Shown piece after piece: positions 45,114 to 56,030 of a DNA stretch of 64,000 bases. The notes under the pieces are model-generated. The model was not told the origin of the DNA and made no database searches. It saw only the letters and a program-made list of their open reading frames with translations. The stretch comes from an uncultured Paracoccaceae bacterium (GTDB lineage Bacteria > Pseudomonadota > Alphaproteobacteria > Rhodobacterales > Rhodobacteraceae). The translations under genes and the position numbers were made by a program. Numbering within the stretch: position 1 is the stretch's first letter; each line of letters opens with the position of its first letter. The stretch lies in NCBI GenBank assembly GCA_947503765.1, contig CANNFA010000003.1, positions 248,001 to 312,000 on the forward strand. The letters run 5' to 3'.

Positions 45114-46262
45114 ATGACACAAGAGCAAGAACGCGAACCGCTGGAGTTTCGCAGCGACCGGGGGGCGTCCAGATCGTTCTGGATCGCCTGTGTCCTTCTG
45201 GCGGGCATCACCGCCTGGATGGCCAGCGGGTTCATCCTGCCGTCGGAGGACTCGGAGACACCGCAGGGCGCCGCGACGGCGCCGCCGCCGACCGCGGTAT
45301 CCGTGCGCAACTCCCGCGCCGAGCCGGTGACCCTGACCTTCCAGGCCGAGGGGCAGGCGTTGCCCGACCGGGACACCTCGATCCGGGCCGAGACCTCGGG
45401 CAACGTCGCCGAGATCTTCGTTGCCCGCGGCGAGGACGTGACGGCCGGCACGATCATCGCGCGTCTGACCACCGACCCGGCAAAGGCCGATCTCGACCGG
45501 GCCCGCGAGGAACGCGACCGGGCGCAGCGCGAATTCGACAATGCAACCGCACTGCTGGAACGCGGTGTGGCCACGGCCGACCGCCTTGCGCAGGCGCGGG
45601 CCGCGCTGGCAGCGGCCAAGGCACAGGTCGCGGCCGCCGAGAACGCGCTTGAAAACACCGCCATCACCGCCCCCTTCGACGGCCGCATCGAATTGCTGAC
45701 GCTCGACGAGGGGGAATTCATTTCCGCCGGCAGCGAGGTCGGCCGGATCGTCGACAACAAACCCCTGACGGTCGAGCTTCGGGTGCCGCAGCAGGCATTG
45801 GGCCGCATCCGCAGCGGCCAGGAGGCCGAGGTGCGGTTCATCACCGGCGAGGTCCGGCAGGGCACCGTCAACTTCGTCGGCACCGCCGCCGCCACCCAGA
45901 CCCGGACCTTCCTTGCCGAGATCACCGTTCCCAACGAGGACGGCACGATTCCGGCCGGTATCTCGGCGAATATCGTGATCCCCACCGGCGAGAAACTTGC
46001 GCATTTCATCTCGCCCGCGACCATCTCGCTCGACCCGGACGGGCAGATTGGCGTCAAGGCGGTCGAGGACGGCCGCGCCGTGTTCTACAGCGTCGAGCTG
46101 GTGCGCGCCGAGGTTGACGGCCTCTGGGTCACGGGGCTGCCGGAGGAAAGCGATCTGATCGTCATCGGCCAGGGCTATGTCCGCGACGGCGAGCAGGTGC
46201 GCGCAAGCCCCGTCTCCGCGCCGGTCGAGTCGCTGGACGAGCGCGGGGACGACACCGAATGA
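45114..46262 (+). CDS. RND efflux periplasmic adaptor (membrane fusion protein)
   Basis: 382-residue adaptor linking the RND pump to an outer-membrane channel. One N-terminal membrane helix (about 24-44) anchors it. The lipoyl half-motifs (TSIRAETSGNVAEIFVARGEDV and NTAITAPFDGRIELLTLDEGEFISAGSEVG) flank an alpha-helical hairpin with LDRAREERDRAQREFDNA, and a beta-barrel follows. Two adjacent ATGs occur; the second (45114) has GGAAGG at better spacing. It overlaps the pump gene by 4 bp. No outer-membrane TolC-like gene is in the window. Confidence 0.9.
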   Translation: MTQEQEREPLEFRSDRGASRSFWIACVLLAGITAWMASGFILPSEDSETPQGAATAPPPTAVSVRNSRAEPVTLTFQAEGQALPDRDTSIRAETSGNVAEIFVARGEDVTAGTIIARLTTDPAKADLDRAREERDRAQREFDNATALLERGVATADRLAQARAALAAAKAQVAAAENALENTAITAPFDGRIELLTLDEGEFISAGSEVGRIVDNKPLTVELRVPQQALGRIRSGQEAEVRFITGEVRQGTVNFVGTAAATQTRTFLAEITVPNEDGTIPAGISANIVIPTGEKLAHFISPATISLDPDGQIGVKAVEDGRAVFYSVELVRAEVDGLWVTGLPEESDLIVIGQGYVRDGEQVRASPVSAPVESLDERGDDTE

Positions 46263-49200
46263 GCCGGATCATCGACGCCGCCTTCTCGCGCAGCCAGGTC
46301 GTTGTCATGGCGCTTGCCCTGATCCTGACGGTGGGGGCCATCGCCTATGTCACGATCCCCAAGGAATCGGCGCCCGAGATCCCGCTGCCCATCGTCTACG
46401 TGTCCACCGGGCTGGAAGGGATCAGCCCGGAAGACGCCGAACGCCTGCTGATCGAACCGATGGAGGCCGAGTTCGGCGCCATCGAGGGGCTGGACACGAT
46501 GTCGAGCGAGGCGACCGAGGGCTTTGCCAGCGTGCAGCTCGAATTCTCCGCCGGCGGCGATATCGACGAGGCGCTGAACCGCGTCCGCGAGGCGGCCGAC
46601 CGGATTCAGGTCGAACTGCCCGACGATGCCCGCGAGCTGACCATCACCGAGATCAACACCGCGCTCTTCCCGATCCTGACCGTGATTCTGTCGGGGCCGG
46701 TACCGGAACGCACGCTCGATGCCATCGCGGACGACGCGCAGGAGGCCGTCGAAGCGTTGCCGGGCGTGCTGGAGGCCGATATCGGCGGCCAGCGCACCGA
46801 GTTCCTCGAAGTGCTGATCGACCCGACCGTCTTTCAGACCTACAATCTCAGCTTCGACGAGATCATCGGCCAGGTGCAGCGCAGCAACCGCCTGATCGCG
46901 GCGGGTGCGATCGAGACCGGCGGCGGGCGGATCGTGCTGAAGGTGCCGGGCCTGATCGAGAACATCGACGACGTCCTGTCGCTGCCGATCAGCGTGCGCG
47001 GCGGCACGGTTCTGACCTTCGACGACGTCGCCACGGTCCGCCGAACCTATGACGATCCGACCGGATTCGCGCGCATCGACGGCCAGCCCGCCCTGTCGCT
47101 GGAAATCACCAAACGCTCCGGCGCCAACGTGATCGAGACGGTCGCCGCCGTGCGCGAGCGGATCGACGCGCTGGGCGAGGATTGGCCCGAAAGCGTCGAA
47201 ATCACCTATCTTCAGGACCAGTCCGAGCAGGTGGAGTCCTTTCTCAGCGACCTTGAGGCCAATGTCATCGCCGCCGTGATCCTGGTGATGATCGTCATCG
47301 TCTTCGCGCTGGGCCTGCGCGCCGCGTTCCTGGTCGGGCTGGCCATACCCGGCGCGTTCCTTGCCGGTGTCATCGCGCTTTGGGCGATGGATTACACGAT
47401 GAACATCGTGGTCCTGTTCTCGCTCATCCTGGTGGTGGGCATGCTGGTCGACGGCGCCATCGTCACGGTCGAGCTGGCCGATCGCAAGCTGCAGGAGGGC
47501 GCGGGCCGAAGGGACGCCTACATGCAGGCCGCCAAGCGCATGGCGCTACCGATCGTCGCCTCCACCGCCACGACGCTGTCGGTGTTCTTTCCGCTGCTGT
47601 TCTGGAGCGGGCTGGTTGGCGAATTCATGAAATTCCTGCCGATCACCGTGCTTCTCACGCTTTTTGCCTCGCTCTTCATGGCGCTGGTCTTCATTCCGGT
47701 GATGGGCGGGCTCATCGGCAAGCGCCAGCCGCAGACGGCCGTGGCCAAGCGGGCCCTGAACGCCGCCGAAACCGGCGATCCGCGGCAGATCGGCGGGCTG
47801 ACCGGCGCCTATGTGAAGCTGCTGGAATGGGCGATCCTCCGGCCGGGGGCGACGCTGCTGCTGGCGCTGTCGCTGCTGATCGGAGCGCTGGCGCTTTACA
47901 CCGAATTCGGGCGCGGCCTGAGCTTCTTTCCGTCCATCGAGCCGGAATTCATGCAGGTCGAGCTGCGCGCGCGCGACAATTTCTCGATCTGGGAACGCGA
48001 TGCGCTGGTGCGCCGGGTCGAGAAGCGGTTGCTCGGGCATGCCGAGATCGAAAGCGTCTATGCCCGCTCGACCATGAGCGCGGGGCGCGGCGATGCCGAA
48101 ACCATCGGCACGATCCAGCTAAGCCTGATCGACTGGGACGAACGCCGCACGGCCGCCGAGATCGGCGAGGAAATCCGCGCCCAGATGGCCGACATCGCCG
48201 GCATCGACGTGCAGGTGCAAACGCAAAGCTTCGGGCCGGGGGCGGGCAAGCCGCTGAATCTCAGGATCCGGGGCCGCGAGACAGACGCGCGCGGGGCGGC
48301 GGTGGAACAGGTGCTGGCACTGATGCAGGAGACCGGCGGCTTTACCGACATTACCGACACGCGCCCCCTGCCCGGTGTCGAGGTCTCGATCCTCGTCGAC
48401 CGCGAGGAGGCCGCGCGCTACGGCGCCGATGTCAGCCTGCTGGGCCAGGCGGTGCAGCTTCTGACCCAGGGCATCAAGGTGGCCGAGTACCGCCCCGACG
48501 GCACCGACGGCGAGCTTGACATCCGCGTGCGGTTTCCCCGTGACAACCGCTCGCTGGCCGAGCTTGGCGCCCTGCGCGTGCCGACCTCCGCGGGCCTGGT
48601 GCCGATCCTGAATTTCGTGACCTTCGAGCCGTCCGAACGGGTGGGCACGATCCGGCGCGTGGACGAACGCCGCGTCGTCACCATCGAGGCCAACGTGGCC
48701 CCCGGCCTTCTGGTGAACGACCAGATCGCCGCCCTGCGCGGCGCGCTCGACGCGGCGGATCTGCCCGGCGGGGTGGACTATGCCTTTGCCGGCGAGTCCG
48801 AGGACCAGCAGGAGGCGATGCAGTTCCTCGCCACCGCCTTCGTTGCGGCCGTGTTCCTGATGCTGGTGATCCTCGTGTTGCAGTTCAACAGCTTCTACCA
48901 GGCCTTCGTGGTGATGAGCGCCATCGTCTTTTCCGTCGCCGGCGTCCTGCTGGGCCTCGTGGTGACCGGGCGCCCCTTCGGCGTCGTCATGGGCGGCATC
49001 GGCATCATCGCGCTGGCGGGGATCGTGGTGAACAACAACATCGTGCTGATCGACACCTACAACGACCTGCGCCGGGCCGGGCAATCCCCGCAGGAGGCCG
49101 CGCTGCGCACCGGCGCGCAGCGGCTTCGGCCCGTGGTGCTGACCTCGGTCACGACCGCGCTGGGGCTGATGCCCATGGTGATCGGCCTCAACATCGACTT

Positions 49201-49408
49201 CTTCACGCGGGAAATCGTCTATGGCGCCCCGTCGACGCAGTGGTGGACCGAACTGTCCTCGGCCATCGTCGGCGGGCTTGCCGCCGCGACCCTTCTGACG
49301 CTGGTGGTGACACCCGCCATGCTGATGCTGGGCGAGACGCGGGCAGAACGCGCGCGGGGCGCAGGCCCCGCACCGGCAGCAAGGGCAAAGGCGGGAGCGG
49401 CACAATAG
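46259..49408 (+). CDS. RND efflux transporter permease (HAE1/AcrB-type)
   Basis: 1049-residue inner-membrane proton antiporter exporting drugs or other hydrophobic compounds. It shows the AcrB duplication: helix 1, a large periplasmic loop (about 33-335), helices 2-7, a second loop (about 550-850), helices 8-12. In helix 4, [16 protein letters not shown] has Asp398-Gly399 where AcrB has the proton-relay pair Asp407-Asp408; this variant is common in one alphaproteobacterial subgroup. The C-terminus is Ala-rich. ATGA overlap with the adaptor gene; the ABC ATPase gene starts 1 bp after the stop. Confidence 0.92.
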   Translation: MSRIIDAAFSRSQVVVMALALILTVGAIAYVTIPKESAPEIPLPIVYVSTGLEGISPEDAERLLIEPMEAEFGAIEGLDTMSSEATEGFASVQLEFSAGGDIDEALNRVREAADRIQVELPDDARELTITEINTALFPILTVILSGPVPERTLDAIADDAQEAVEALPGVLEADIGGQRTEFLEVLIDPTVFQTYNLSFDEIIGQVQRSNRLIAAGAIETGGGRIVLKVPGLIENIDDVLSLPISVRGGTVLTFDDVATVRRTYDDPTGFARIDGQPALSLEITKRSGANVIETVAAVRERIDALGEDWPESVEITYLQDQSEQVESFLSDLEANVIAAVILVMIVIVFALGLRAAFLVGLAIPGAFLAGVIALWAMDYTMNIVVLFSLILVVGMLVDGAIVTVELADRKLQEGAGRRDAYMQAAKRMALPIVASTATTLSVFFPLLFWSGLVGEFMKFLPITVLLTLFASLFMALVFIPVMGGLIGKRQPQTAVAKRALNAAETGDPRQIGGLTGAYVKLLEWAILRPGATLLLALSLLIGALALYTEFGRGLSFFPSIEPEFMQVELRARDNFSIWERDALVRRVEKRLLGHAEIESVYARSTMSAGRGDAETIGTIQLSLIDWDERRTAAEIGEEIRAQMADIAGIDVQVQTQSFGPGAGKPLNLRIRGRETDARGAAVEQVLALMQETGGFTDITDTRPLPGVEVSILVDREEAARYGADVSLLGQAVQLLTQGIKVAEYRPDGTDGELDIRVRFPRDNRSLAELGALRVPTSAGLVPILNFVTFEPSERVGTIRRVDERRVVTIEANVAPGLLVNDQIAALRGALDAADLPGGVDYAFAGESEDQQEAMQFLATAFVAAVFLMLVILVLQFNSFYQAFVVMSAIVFSVAGVLLGLVVTGRPFGVVMGGIGIIALAGIVVNNNIVLIDTYNDLRRAGQSPQEAALRTGAQRLRPVVLTSVTTALGLMPMVIGLNIDFFTREIVYGAPSTQWWTELSSAIVGGLAAATLLTLVVTPAMLMLGETRAERARGAGPAPAARAKAGAAQ

Positions 49409-49409
49409 G

Positions 49410-50120
49410 ATGGACAGACCCCCGGCCTACACCACGCGCGGGCTCACCAAGGTATACGGCGAGGGACGCTCGGCCGTGCATGCGCTGCGCGGCGTGGATC
49501 TGCAGATCCCGCAGGGCGAGATCGTCGTCCTGCTCGGTCCCTCCGGCTCGGGCAAGTCGACGCTGCTGAACATCATCGGCGGGCTGGACCGGGCGACCGA
49601 GGGTACGGTGCATTTCCGCGACGCCTGCCTGTCGGACATGACCGACACCGAGCTGACGCGCTACCGGCGCGATCACGTCGGGTTCGTCTTTCAGTTCTAT
49701 AACCTGATGCCAAGCCTGACCGCGCACGAGAATGTCGAGCTGGTGACCGAAATCGCCAACGACCCGATGGACCCGGACGAGGCGCTGGCGCTTGTGGGCC
49801 TGACGGCGCGGACCGACCATTTCCCGGCACAGCTTTCGGGCGGCGAGCAGCAGCGCGTCGCCATCGCCCGCGCCATTGCCAAGCAGCCCGACGTGCTGTT
49901 CTGCGACGAACCCACCGGCGCGCTCGACAGCGCCACGGGCCGATCGGTGCTGGAGGTTCTGCGCGACGTCAACGCGCGGCTCGGCTCGACGGTGCTGATG
50001 GTCACGCATGCCGCCAGCCAGGCGCAGATGGCCGACCGCGTGATCCATTTCGCCGACGGGGCGATCCGCGACGTGGTGCGCAACGACACCAAGCTTGGCC
50101 CCGAAGAGATCGTGTGGTGA
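49410..50120 (+). CDS. ABC transporter ATP-binding protein (MacB/LolD type)
   Basis: 236-residue ATPase. Walker A is GPSGSGKST, the signature [15 protein letters not shown], Walker [17 protein letters not shown], and the switch His is in VTHAAS. It belongs to the MacB/LolD/FtsE group that works with FtsX-type permeases by moving substrates or adaptors mechanically rather than by classic import. It starts 1 bp after the RND gene and overlaps the permease gene by 4 bp. Confidence 0.9.
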   Translation: MDRPPAYTTRGLTKVYGEGRSAVHALRGVDLQIPQGEIVVLLGPSGSGKSTLLNIIGGLDRATEGTVHFRDACLSDMTDTELTRYRRDHVGFVFQFYNLMPSLTAHENVELVTEIANDPMDPDEALALVGLTARTDHFPAQLSGGEQQRVAIARAIAKQPDVLFCDEPTGALDSATGRSVLEVLRDVNARLGSTVLMVTHAASQAQMADRVIHFADGAIRDVVRNDTKLGPEEIVW

Positions 50121-52480
50121 GCGCGCTTGACCGCAAGCTTTTGCGCGATCTGTGGCGCATCAAGGGGCAGGCCACCGCGATCGGCGCGGTGATCGCCGTC
50201 GGCGTTCTGATGCTGGTGATGATGACGGGGCTTACCGCGTCGCTTTCCGAGACGCGCGACGCTTATTATGAACGCTACCGGCTGGCCGATATCTTTGCGC
50301 CGGTCAGCCGCGCGCCCGAACGGCTGGCGGGGCGGCTGACGGACATTCCCGGCGTGTCCTCGGTTCAGACGCGGGTGCAGGGGCGCGCGCTGATCGACCT
50401 GCCGGATCAGGTGCTGCCGGTCCAGGCACAGGCGGTGTCGCTGCCCGATCGGGGCAGGCCGGCGCTGAACGACATCTATCTGACCGACGGACGGCTGCCG
50501 GCGGCGGGGCGGCCCGATGAAATCGTGCTGCTGCATAGCTTTGCCGCCGCGCACGGGCTGCGCCCCGGCGACGATCTGCGCGCCACCATGAACGGCGCGC
50601 GGCGCAGCTTCGACATCGTCGGCCTCGCGCAAAGCCCCGAATTCCTGTACACGACCGCGCCGGGCGAACTGGTGCCCGACGACTCGCGCTTCGGCGTGAT
50701 CTGGATGGGGCGCTCGGGCCTGGCCGCGGCCTATGACATGGACGGCGCGTTCAACGAGGCGCTTCTGGGCCTGTCGCGCGGGGCGAGCGCGGCGGCGGTC
50801 CTCGATGCCGTCGACCGGCTGCTCGCCCCCTATGGCGGGACCGGCGCCTATCCGCTGGCCGATCAGACCTCGAACCGCTTCGTGTCGGAAGAGATCGCGG
50901 GCCTCGAGGCGGCGGCGGCCGGCGTGCCGCCGATCTTCCTCATGGTCTCGGCCTTCCTGCTTTACATCGTGGTCAACCGGATCGTACAGGCAGAGCGCGG
51001 GCAGATCGGGCTGATGAAGGCGTTCGGCTACACCAATGGCGAGGTGGGCGCGCATTATTTCAAGCTGGTCCTCGCCATCGCCGCCGGCGGGGCGTTGGCG
51101 GGGTGTCTGGGCGGCATCGCCGCGGGGCGCGCGCTGATCGGCGTCTACACCGCCTATTTCAAGTTCCCGTTCCTCGTCTTCCAGCTCGATCCCGCCTCTT
51201 TCGTCATCGGCATCACGGTCAGTATCCTGTCCGCCTCGGCGGGCGGGCTTCTGGTGCTGCGCCGCGTGTTCGCGCTGGTGCCGGCGGCGGCGATGCGCCC
51301 GCCCACCCCGCCCGATTTCAGCCGGAGCGGGCGCAGGGCCGGTGCGCTCGGGCGCGTTCTCGATCAACCGTCGCGGATGGTCCTGCGCCGGCTTACGCGG
51401 CAGCCGGGCCGCATGGCCGGGGCGGTGATCGGCATCGCGTCGGGCATGGCGCTGTCGGTGGCGATGATCACGATCTATGCGGGCTTTGACCGGACCATAG
51501 ATCTGACCTTCTCGGTGGTGGATCGTAGCGACGTGACCGTCGCCTTCACCCATCCGGCCGGCGACAAGACGCTGTTCGAACTGGCGCGCCTGCCCGGCGT
51601 GCAGCGGGTCGAGCCGGTGCGCAACGTGGCCGCCATCCTGCGAAACGGCCGGCAAAGCCATCGCGGCGCGTTGATCGGCGTGCCCGTGAACGCCGAGTTG
51701 TACCGCGCGCTCGACGCCGATCTCGCCCCGATCGCGCTGCCGGATCACGGGGTCGTGCTGTCCAGCGCGCTGGCCGGGATCCTCGACATCGCGCCGGGCG
51801 GGCGGCTTGTCGTGGACGTGCGCGAAGGGCGACAGCCGCTTCTGGAGCTGCCGGTTTCCGGCATCGCCGAATCGCTCCTGGGGTCGCCCGCCTACATGGA
51901 TCTGGGCGCGCTCAACCGGGCGCTCGGCGAAGCCGGGCGCGTCTCGGGCGCGCATCTGATGATCGACGAGGCCAGGAGCGATGCGATCTACACGGCGCTT
52001 CAGGACATGCCGGCGGTCGCCGGCGTCAGCCTGAAAAGCCAGGCGCGCGATGCCTTCGTGGTGCTGATGAATACCGGCGCCGGCGCGATCCGCTACGTCA
52101 TGGGCGCCATCGCCTTCGTGATCACCTTCGGCATCGTCTACAATGCCGCGCGCATCGCCTTCGCCGAGCGCGCCCGCGACCTGGCAAGCTTGCGCGTCAT
52201 CGGCTTTTCCAAGGGCGAGACGGCCTTTGTCCTGCTGGGCGAGTTGGCCGTTGTGACGCTGGTCGCGCTGCCCGTCGGTGCGCTGGCCGGCTATTACCTG
52301 TCCTTCGGCATCGCCGCGGGATTCTCGACCGACCTCTACCAGATTCCGGCCATCTTCGACCCCGCAAGCTACGGCCAGGCCATGCTGGTCGTGTTAGCGG
52401 CGGCCGTCATCTCGGGTCTTCTGGTGAAACGCGACCTCGACCGCTCCGACCTGATCGAAGCGCTCAAGACACGGGAGTGA
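50117..52480 (+). CDS. FtsX-type ABC transporter permease
   Basis: 787-residue membrane protein with two FtsX-like halves. Each half has an N-terminal helix (about 20-42 and about 430-455), a MacB-type periplasmic domain, and three C-terminal helices (about 275-400 and about 660-785). This double architecture differs from the four-helix MacB. GTG at 50117 is chosen because it overlaps the ATPase stop as GTGA; the GTG at 50114 is the alternative. With the ATPase before and the HlyD-type adaptor after, it forms a three-part exporter or envelope-lipid pump of unknown substrate. Confidence 0.87.
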   Translation: MSALDRKLLRDLWRIKGQATAIGAVIAVGVLMLVMMTGLTASLSETRDAYYERYRLADIFAPVSRAPERLAGRLTDIPGVSSVQTRVQGRALIDLPDQVLPVQAQAVSLPDRGRPALNDIYLTDGRLPAAGRPDEIVLLHSFAAAHGLRPGDDLRATMNGARRSFDIVGLAQSPEFLYTTAPGELVPDDSRFGVIWMGRSGLAAAYDMDGAFNEALLGLSRGASAAAVLDAVDRLLAPYGGTGAYPLADQTSNRFVSEEIAGLEAAAAGVPPIFLMVSAFLLYIVVNRIVQAERGQIGLMKAFGYTNGEVGAHYFKLVLAIAAGGALAGCLGGIAAGRALIGVYTAYFKFPFLVFQLDPASFVIGITVSILSASAGGLLVLRRVFALVPAAAMRPPTPPDFSRSGRRAGALGRVLDQPSRMVLRRLTRQPGRMAGAVIGIASGMALSVAMITIYAGFDRTIDLTFSVVDRSDVTVAFTHPAGDKTLFELARLPGVQRVEPVRNVAAILRNGRQSHRGALIGVPVNAELYRALDADLAPIALPDHGVVLSSALAGILDIAPGGRLVVDVREGRQPLLELPVSGIAESLLGSPAYMDLGALNRALGEAGRVSGAHLMIDEARSDAIYTALQDMPAVAGVSLKSQARDAFVVLMNTGAGAIRYVMGAIAFVITFGIVYNAARIAFAERARDLASLRVIGFSKGETAFVLLGELAVVTLVALPVGALAGYYLSFGIAAGFSTDLYQIPAIFDPASYGQAMLVVLAAAVISGLLVKRDLDRSDLIEALKTRE

Positions 52481-52482
52481 CC

Positions 52483-53718
52483 ATGGCGAAGGCACGAAAA
52501 CGATCCCGGCTCATCCTGACGCTGATCGTCGGTCTCGGCATCGCGGGCGCGCTTGCCGCCGCCTTCTGGCCCCGGCCGGTGATGGTCGATCTTGGCGAGG
52601 TGACGCAGGGGCCGATGATGCTGACCATCGACGAAGAGGGGCGCACCCGCGTCGCCGAAGCCTATGTCGTCTCGACCCCGGTTGCCGGGCGCCTGCTGCG
52701 GGTCGGGGTCGATCCCGGCGATCCTGTCATCCGCGGCGAAACGGTGGTGGCGCATATGCGGCCGTCCAATCCGGCCGCGCTCGATGTGCGCACGCGCGAG
52801 CAGGCCCAGGCCGCCGTGCAGGCCGCGGAGGCGGCGCTGCGGGTGGCCCGTGCCGACCTGAACGCGGCGATCGCAAGCCGCGATCTGGCGCAAACGGAGC
52901 TTGCCCGCGCCGAGCAGCTGGCCGCGCGGCAGATCGCCAGCGCCGCCGCGCTCGACCGTGCCCGCCAGAACGCGCGCGTCGCCGAAGCGTCGGTCGAAAC
53001 GGCAGAGGCGGCGATTTCCATGCGCGAGGCCGACCTTGCCAACGCCCGCGCGAAGCTGATCGGATTCGACGACCGGGGGCTGGCCGCCGCGATCGGAAAC
53101 CCGCAGGGCGAGGATATTCCGCTATTTGCGCCAGCTGACGGGCGCATCCTGCGCATCATGCAGCAAAGCGAGACCACCCTGCCCGCCGGCGCGCCGATCA
53201 TGGAGATCGGCGACATCGAGGGCGAGTTGGAGGTCGTCGTGGACCTGATATCCTCGGACGCGGTGCAGGTCGAAACCGGCGATCGCGTGATCATCGAGAA
53301 CTGGGGCGGGCCGGACACGCTGGCCGGCGAAGTGCGCCGCATCGACCCGTTCGGCATCACCCGGTTCTCCGCGCTCGGCGTCGAGGAACAACGCGTGCCG
53401 GTAACGGTGTCGCTGACCGGCCCGCCGGAGGCGCGCGCGGCGCTGGGCCACGGCTACCGCGTGGAGGCGCGGATCGTGGTCTGGCAGACGGATGCCGCCA
53501 TCCGCGTGCCGTCAAGCGCACTGTTCCGCGTCGGCGAAGGCTGGTCGGTATTCGCGGCAATGAACGGCGCCGCCGCCCTTCGGCCGGTCGAGATCGGGCG
53601 AAACAACGGCATCACCGCCGAGGTCCTGGGCGGGCTGACGCCGGGCGAGGCTGTCGTGCTTTACCCGTCGACCGCCGTGGAGGACGGCACCGCGATCGCC
53701 CGCCGCGTCGTGAAGTGA
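52483..53718 (+). CDS. HlyD-type periplasmic adaptor of the ABC exporter
   Basis: 411-residue adaptor. It has an N-terminal membrane helix (about 9-30), lipoyl-like halves (VSTPVAGRLLRVGVDPGDPV and PLFAPADGRILRIMQQSE), a long Ala-rich coiled-coil hairpin (about 100-190), and a beta-barrel. GGGAG lies 5-6 nt before the ATG at 52483; the GTG at 52477 is less suitable. It begins 2 bp after the permease gene. Its position indicates it serves the ABC exporter rather than the RND pump, which has its own adaptor. Confidence 0.88.
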   Translation: MAKARKRSRLILTLIVGLGIAGALAAAFWPRPVMVDLGEVTQGPMMLTIDEEGRTRVAEAYVVSTPVAGRLLRVGVDPGDPVIRGETVVAHMRPSNPAALDVRTREQAQAAVQAAEAALRVARADLNAAIASRDLAQTELARAEQLAARQIASAAALDRARQNARVAEASVETAEAAISMREADLANARAKLIGFDDRGLAAAIGNPQGEDIPLFAPADGRILRIMQQSETTLPAGAPIMEIGDIEGELEVVVDLISSDAVQVETGDRVIIENWGGPDTLAGEVRRIDPFGITRFSALGVEEQRVPVTVSLTGPPEARAALGHGYRVEARIVVWQTDAAIRVPSSALFRVGEGWSVFAAMNGAAALRPVEIGRNNGITAEVLGGLTPGEAVVLYPSTAVEDGTAIARRVVK

Positions 53719-53914
53719 CCGCCGCCGCGCCGACGCAAACACGCGCGCGCGGCGCGAGGCACGGGATGCGTCCGCACCGGCTAGGCGCGGCCACGGATCC
53801 GAAGGATATGCGGCGCGGGATATGTACATCTGCGAAAAATCGCTTATCGGTGGACCTGCGGGGGGCAGCGCGACATAATGCCCGCCCCGACGAAAAAAGA
53901 CAGGGAGACGGAGA

Positions 53915-55051
53915 ATGGCGATACGGACCCACCTTGCCGCGGCGGCGGCGCTTGCGGTGCTGGCCGGCGGGGCGCAGGCCGATATGAAGATCGGGATGAT
54001 CACCACGCTGTCGGGCGGCGGTGCGTCGCTGGGCATCGACACGCGCGACGGCTTCATGCTGGCGGTCGAACAGGCCGGGCGCGACGATGTCGAGGTCGTG
54101 ATCGACGACGACCAGCGCAAACCCGACGTCGCCGTGCAGATCGCCGACCGGATGATCCAGTCGGAAAAGGTGGACGTGCTGACCGGCATCGTGTGGTCGA
54201 ACCTTGCCATGGCGGTGGTGCCCTCCGCGAATGCGCAGGGGCTGGTCTATGTCTCGACCAACGCCGCGCCGGCACAGCTGGCCGGGGCCGGGTGCAGCCC
54301 CGATTACTTCTCGGTCTCCTACCAGAACGACAACCTGCACGAGGCCGCCGGCGCCTATGCCGCGGGGGCCGGGTTCGACAACATGTTCATCATGGCGCCG
54401 AATTATCCGGCCGGTCAGGATTCGCTGAACGGGTTCAAGCGGTTCTACGATGGCGGCCTAGCCGGTGAGGTCTATACCGAACTGGGCCAGACGGATTATG
54501 CCGCCGAGATCGCGCAGATCCGCGCCTCGGGCGCGGACGGCGTGTTCTTCTTCCTGCCGGGCGGCATGGGCATTTCGTTCCTCAAGCAATATGCCGATAG
54601 CGGCGTCGATCTGCCGGTGGTGGGCCCCGCGTTTTCCTTCGATCAGGCCATTTTGCAGGCCGTGGGCGATGCCGCGCTGGAGGTCAAGAACACCTCGACA
54701 TGGTCCAAGGATCTGGACAACGCGGCCAATGCCGCCTTCGTCGCCGCGTTCGAGGAGGCATACGGCCGCCTGCCCTCGATCTACGCGGCGCAGGGATACG
54801 ACACCGCGAACCTGCTGCTGTCGGCGACGCAAAAGGCAGACGTGTCGGACAAGGCGGCGTTCCGCGCCGCGCTGGCCGAGGCCGATTTCGACAGTGTGCG
54901 CGGCAAGTTCTCGTTCGCGTCGAACAACCACCCGGTGCAGGACATCTATGTGCGCGAGGTCATCAAGGAAGGCGACATCTACACCAACAAGATCGTCTCG
55001 ACCGCGATGACCGACCGCGACAACGCCTATATGCAAGAGTGCCGGATGTAG
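53915..55051 (+). CDS. Liv-type ABC transporter substrate-binding protein
   Basis: Periplasmic binding protein of 378 residues (type I fold, branched-chain amino acid/amide/aromatic family). The signal peptide spans about 1-22, ending QADM; the mature protein begins KIGMITTLSGGGASLGIDTRDGFMLAVEQ. The hinge and ligand-site regions include TGIVWSNLAMAVVPSANAQGLVYVSTNAAP. Two conserved cysteines (in GCSPDYF and at the C-terminal QECRM) may form a disulfide. The ligand could be an amino acid, amide or aromatic acid. GGGAGACGGAG lies before the ATG. The 196-bp gap upstream shows nothing recognisable. A hairpin follows the stop. Confidence 0.88.
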   Translation: MAIRTHLAAAAALAVLAGGAQADMKIGMITTLSGGGASLGIDTRDGFMLAVEQAGRDDVEVVIDDDQRKPDVAVQIADRMIQSEKVDVLTGIVWSNLAMAVVPSANAQGLVYVSTNAAPAQLAGAGCSPDYFSVSYQNDNLHEAAGAYAAGAGFDNMFIMAPNYPAGQDSLNGFKRFYDGGLAGEVYTELGQTDYAAEIAQIRASGADGVFFFLPGGMGISFLKQYADSGVDLPVVGPAFSFDQAILQAVGDAALEVKNTSTWSKDLDNAANAAFVAAFEEAYGRLPSIYAAQGYDTANLLLSATQKADVSDKAAFRAALAEADFDSVRGKFSFASNNHPVQDIYVREVIKEGDIYTNKIVSTAMTDRDNAYMQECRM

Positions 55052-55058
55052 GCACGCC

Positions 55059-55082
55059 CGGCCCGGCGTCACGGCCGGGCCG
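55059..55082 (+). other. Intercistronic hairpin after the liv binding-protein gene
   Basis: CGGCCCGGC and GCCGGGCCG form a perfect 9-bp stem with a 6-nt loop, starting 8 nt after the binding-protein stop and ending 27 nt before the livH-like start. No U-tract follows, so partial attenuation or mRNA protection is more likely than termination. Confidence 0.65.
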
Positions 55083-55109
55083 CCGTCGGCTGCTCCCGCG
55101 GAAATCCCC

Positions 55110-56030
55110 ATGTCCCCGATCCTGATCGCAGAGCAGGTGCTGAACGGCCTGCAATCCGGCGTCATGCTGTTCCTGATGGCAGCGGGCCTGACGCTGATCT
55201 TCGGGGTGATGGGGCTGATCAACCTCGCGCATGGCTCGCTTTACATGGTGGGGGCGTTCGCGGCGGCGGCGGTGGCGGCGGCGACAGGCTCGTTTCTGCT
55301 GGCGCTGGCGGCGGCGATGGCGGCGGCGGCCGGGGCCGGCGCGCTGGTCGAACTGGTGGTGATCCGGCGGCTGTACGACCGCGACCACCTGGACCAGGTG
55401 CTGGCCACCTTCGCACTGATCCTGATCTTTTCCGAAGGCACGCGGTGGCTGTTCGGGTCCTTTCCGCTCTATCTCGACATTCCGGACTGGCTGTCGGGGC
55501 CGGTCACCCTGCCCGGCGGCATCCAGTACCCGCTCTACCGCCTGGCGCTGATCGGCATCGGGCTGAGCGTGGCGGCGGGGCTGTGGCTGCTGATCGCGCA
55601 CACCCGGATCGGCATCCGCATTCGCGCCGGCGAGAATGACCGCGAGATGATCGCGGCGCTTGGTGTCGACATATCAAGGCTTTACACGATGATCTTCGCG
55701 CTGGGCGCCGCGCTGGCCGGGCTGGCGGGCGCGCTGGTCGGCTCGATCCAGTCGGTGCAGGTCGGCATGGGCGAGCCGGTGTTGATCCTCGCCTTCGTGG
55801 TGATCGTGATCGGCGGCATCGGCTCGATCCGGGGCGCGCTGATCGGCGCGCTGCTGGTCGGGCTGACCGATACGCTGGGCGGGGTGTTCCTGCCCGAATT
55901 GTTCAAGCTGATCGCCGATCCGGCCAGCGCCACCGCCACCGGATCGGCGCTGGCGTCGATGTCGATCTACATCCTGATGGCGGCCGTGCTGGTCTGGCGG
56001 CCGACCGGGCTGTTCGGGGCCGCCACATGA
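55110..56030 (+). CDS. livH: Liv-type ABC transporter permease LivH-like
   Basis: Inner-membrane permease of 306 residues with about eight helices. The family start QVLNGLQSGVMLFLMAAGLTLIFGVMGLINLAHGSLYMVGAF is very clear, and IRIRAGENDREMIAALGVDISRLY is the cytoplasmic ATPase-docking loop. It is followed by livM with a 4-bp overlap. Confidence 0.92.
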   Translation: MSPILIAEQVLNGLQSGVMLFLMAAGLTLIFGVMGLINLAHGSLYMVGAFAAAAVAAATGSFLLALAAAMAAAAGAGALVELVVIRRLYDRDHLDQVLATFALILIFSEGTRWLFGSFPLYLDIPDWLSGPVTLPGGIQYPLYRLALIGIGLSVAAGLWLLIAHTRIGIRIRAGENDREMIAALGVDISRLYTMIFALGAALAGLAGALVGSIQSVQVGMGEPVLILAFVVIVIGGIGSIRGALIGALLVGLTDTLGGVFLPELFKLIADPASATATGSALASMSIYILMAAVLVWRPTGLFGAAT

